In this document: positions 5,541 through 5,852 of the stretch, in pieces | How positions within the stretch are numbered: the stretch's first letter is position 1 | Layout: each line of letters begins with the position of its first letter | From: Methanosarcinaceae archaeon | GTDB lineage: Archaea; Halobacteriota; Methanosarcinia; Methanosarcinales; Methanosarcinaceae | Assembly (NCBI GenBank): GCA_030594665.1 | Contig: JAUVET010000109.1 | Coordinates: 1-5,852 of the forward strand | Length of the DNA: 5,852 bases | Reading direction: 5' to 3' | Position numbers and translations under genes: made by a program | Notes under the pieces: model-generated | The model's input: the letters and a program-made list of their open reading frames with translations, nothing else | The model's database searches: none | What the model was told of the DNA's origin: nothing

Positions 5541-5560
5541 GAGAATGTCGGAAAAGTCAA
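5541..5560. repeat. Dispersed 20-bp direct repeat, copy 2
   Basis: GAGAATGTCGGAAAAGTCAA is the second copy of the repeat at 4461-4480, with two differences. The small gene, the 279-bp element and the tandem repeat all lie between the two copies. Confidence 0.55.
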
Positions 5561-5715
5561 TATTTCGTGGCAAGTGGTACAGGAGTGTGGCGCTTGCGGC
5601 GGTTGCATTGGTTTTAAAAAGAACAATCCCATCTATGACAATATCTTACCACACCCATACAAATACAAAATATCCAGCATGCCAATTACAGAAAAAAATA
5701 TCAAAAGGCGCCGAA

Positions 5716-5852
5716 TTACTGACTATCTTCATCAAATAAACCCAGCCTATTTGCAGTTTCCATATCCTCTTCCAGTTCAGCTACACCGTAATTCAATGGT
5801 ACATTCAGATCTTTCACGATACCTCGCATCCTCCAGCAATAATACAAATACT
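5716..5852 (-). CDS. C-terminal fragment of an unidentified protein, cut by the window edge
   Basis: The minus strand is open from the right edge to a TAA at 5716, giving 44 residues: YLYYCWRMRGIVKDLNVPLN followed by YGVAELEEDMETANRLGLFD and EDSQ. Amphipathic spacing, acidic composition and purine-rich codons look truly coding. I do not recognise the family. An ATG at 5829 could start a 37-residue protein, but GGAGG directly abuts it, which is too close to be a working ribosome binding site, so a protein continuing beyond the window is more likely. About 420 bp separate it from the next gene. Confidence 0.6.
   Translation of the reverse strand, partial: YLYYCWRMRGIVKDLNVPLNYGVAELEEDMETANRLGLFDEDSQ

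Larger units (their letters stand above)
5294..5715. other. Intergenic region upstream of the small gene
   Basis: These 422 bp contain the small gene's promoter, a possible solitary CRISPR-like repeat at 5493-5528, the second copy of the 20-bp direct repeat and a stop-free plus-strand frame that I do not accept as a gene. A locally GC-rich patch at about 5586-5608 stands out from the AT-rich surroundings. Confidence 0.5.

Noticed and set aside
5491..5739. Plus-strand frame of 82 codons
   Set aside because: The translation looks random, no TATA box or ribosome binding site fits, and it runs into the minus-strand coding end.
1..5852. CRISPR array, or the long tandem repeats of giant archaeal extrachromosomal elements
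   Set aside because: No repeat unit recurs with regular spacers, and the only tandem array is 24 bp of AATAC.

Overview
This window looks like euryarchaeal chromosome, most likely from a methanogen-like or anaerobic methane-oxidising lineage; the exact lineage is inference. The evidence is a CTP-dependent (archaeal) riboflavin kinase, a GGG-anticodon proline tRNA with archaeal features and an encoded CCA, archaeal TATA boxes about 26 bp upstream of the probable start points, and an archaeal-type ATPase with a C-terminal DUF234-like domain. Every gene I can support is on the minus strand, so the window reads from right to left.

Right part (about 4326-5852): AT-rich and gene-poor. The C-terminal end of an unidentified protein enters at the right edge (5716-5852). 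A 51-residue orphan gene (5138-5293), too short for most gene callers, has a strong TATA box of its own. The rest holds a 279-bp candidate non-autonomous transposable element with inverted ends (4712-4990), a pentanucleotide tandem repeat, a 20-bp direct repeat found twice exactly 1080 bp apart, and a possible solitary CRISPR-like repeat.

Middle (1957-4325): a two-gene unit encodes a 62-residue protein and a 212-residue protein with one C-terminal membrane segment and an R-x4-H motif reminiscent of HEPN domains. A 472-residue P-loop ATPase fused to a PD-(D/E)XK-like C-terminal domain follows, apparently from a leaderless transcript whose start region is full of repeated half-sites.

Left (1-1970): ribK (with an N-terminal winged helix, hence rbkR-like) and ribB form a tight riboflavin/FMN operon, followed by tRNA-Pro. 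RibB makes the four-carbon precursor of riboflavin. RibK phosphorylates riboflavin to FMN using CTP, and proteins of this two-domain type also repress riboflavin genes. Between its TATA box and start codon lie two tandem copies of a TCTCA-N4-TGAGR pseudo-palindrome, a good candidate autoregulatory operator. At the left edge is an approximately 203-bp palindromic element made of outer inverted repeats around a long hairpin of CACAGAG units.

No dramatic new system is proven here. The best leads are the riboflavin operator, the tail-anchored two-gene unit, the orphan small gene and the two non-coding inverted-repeat elements.
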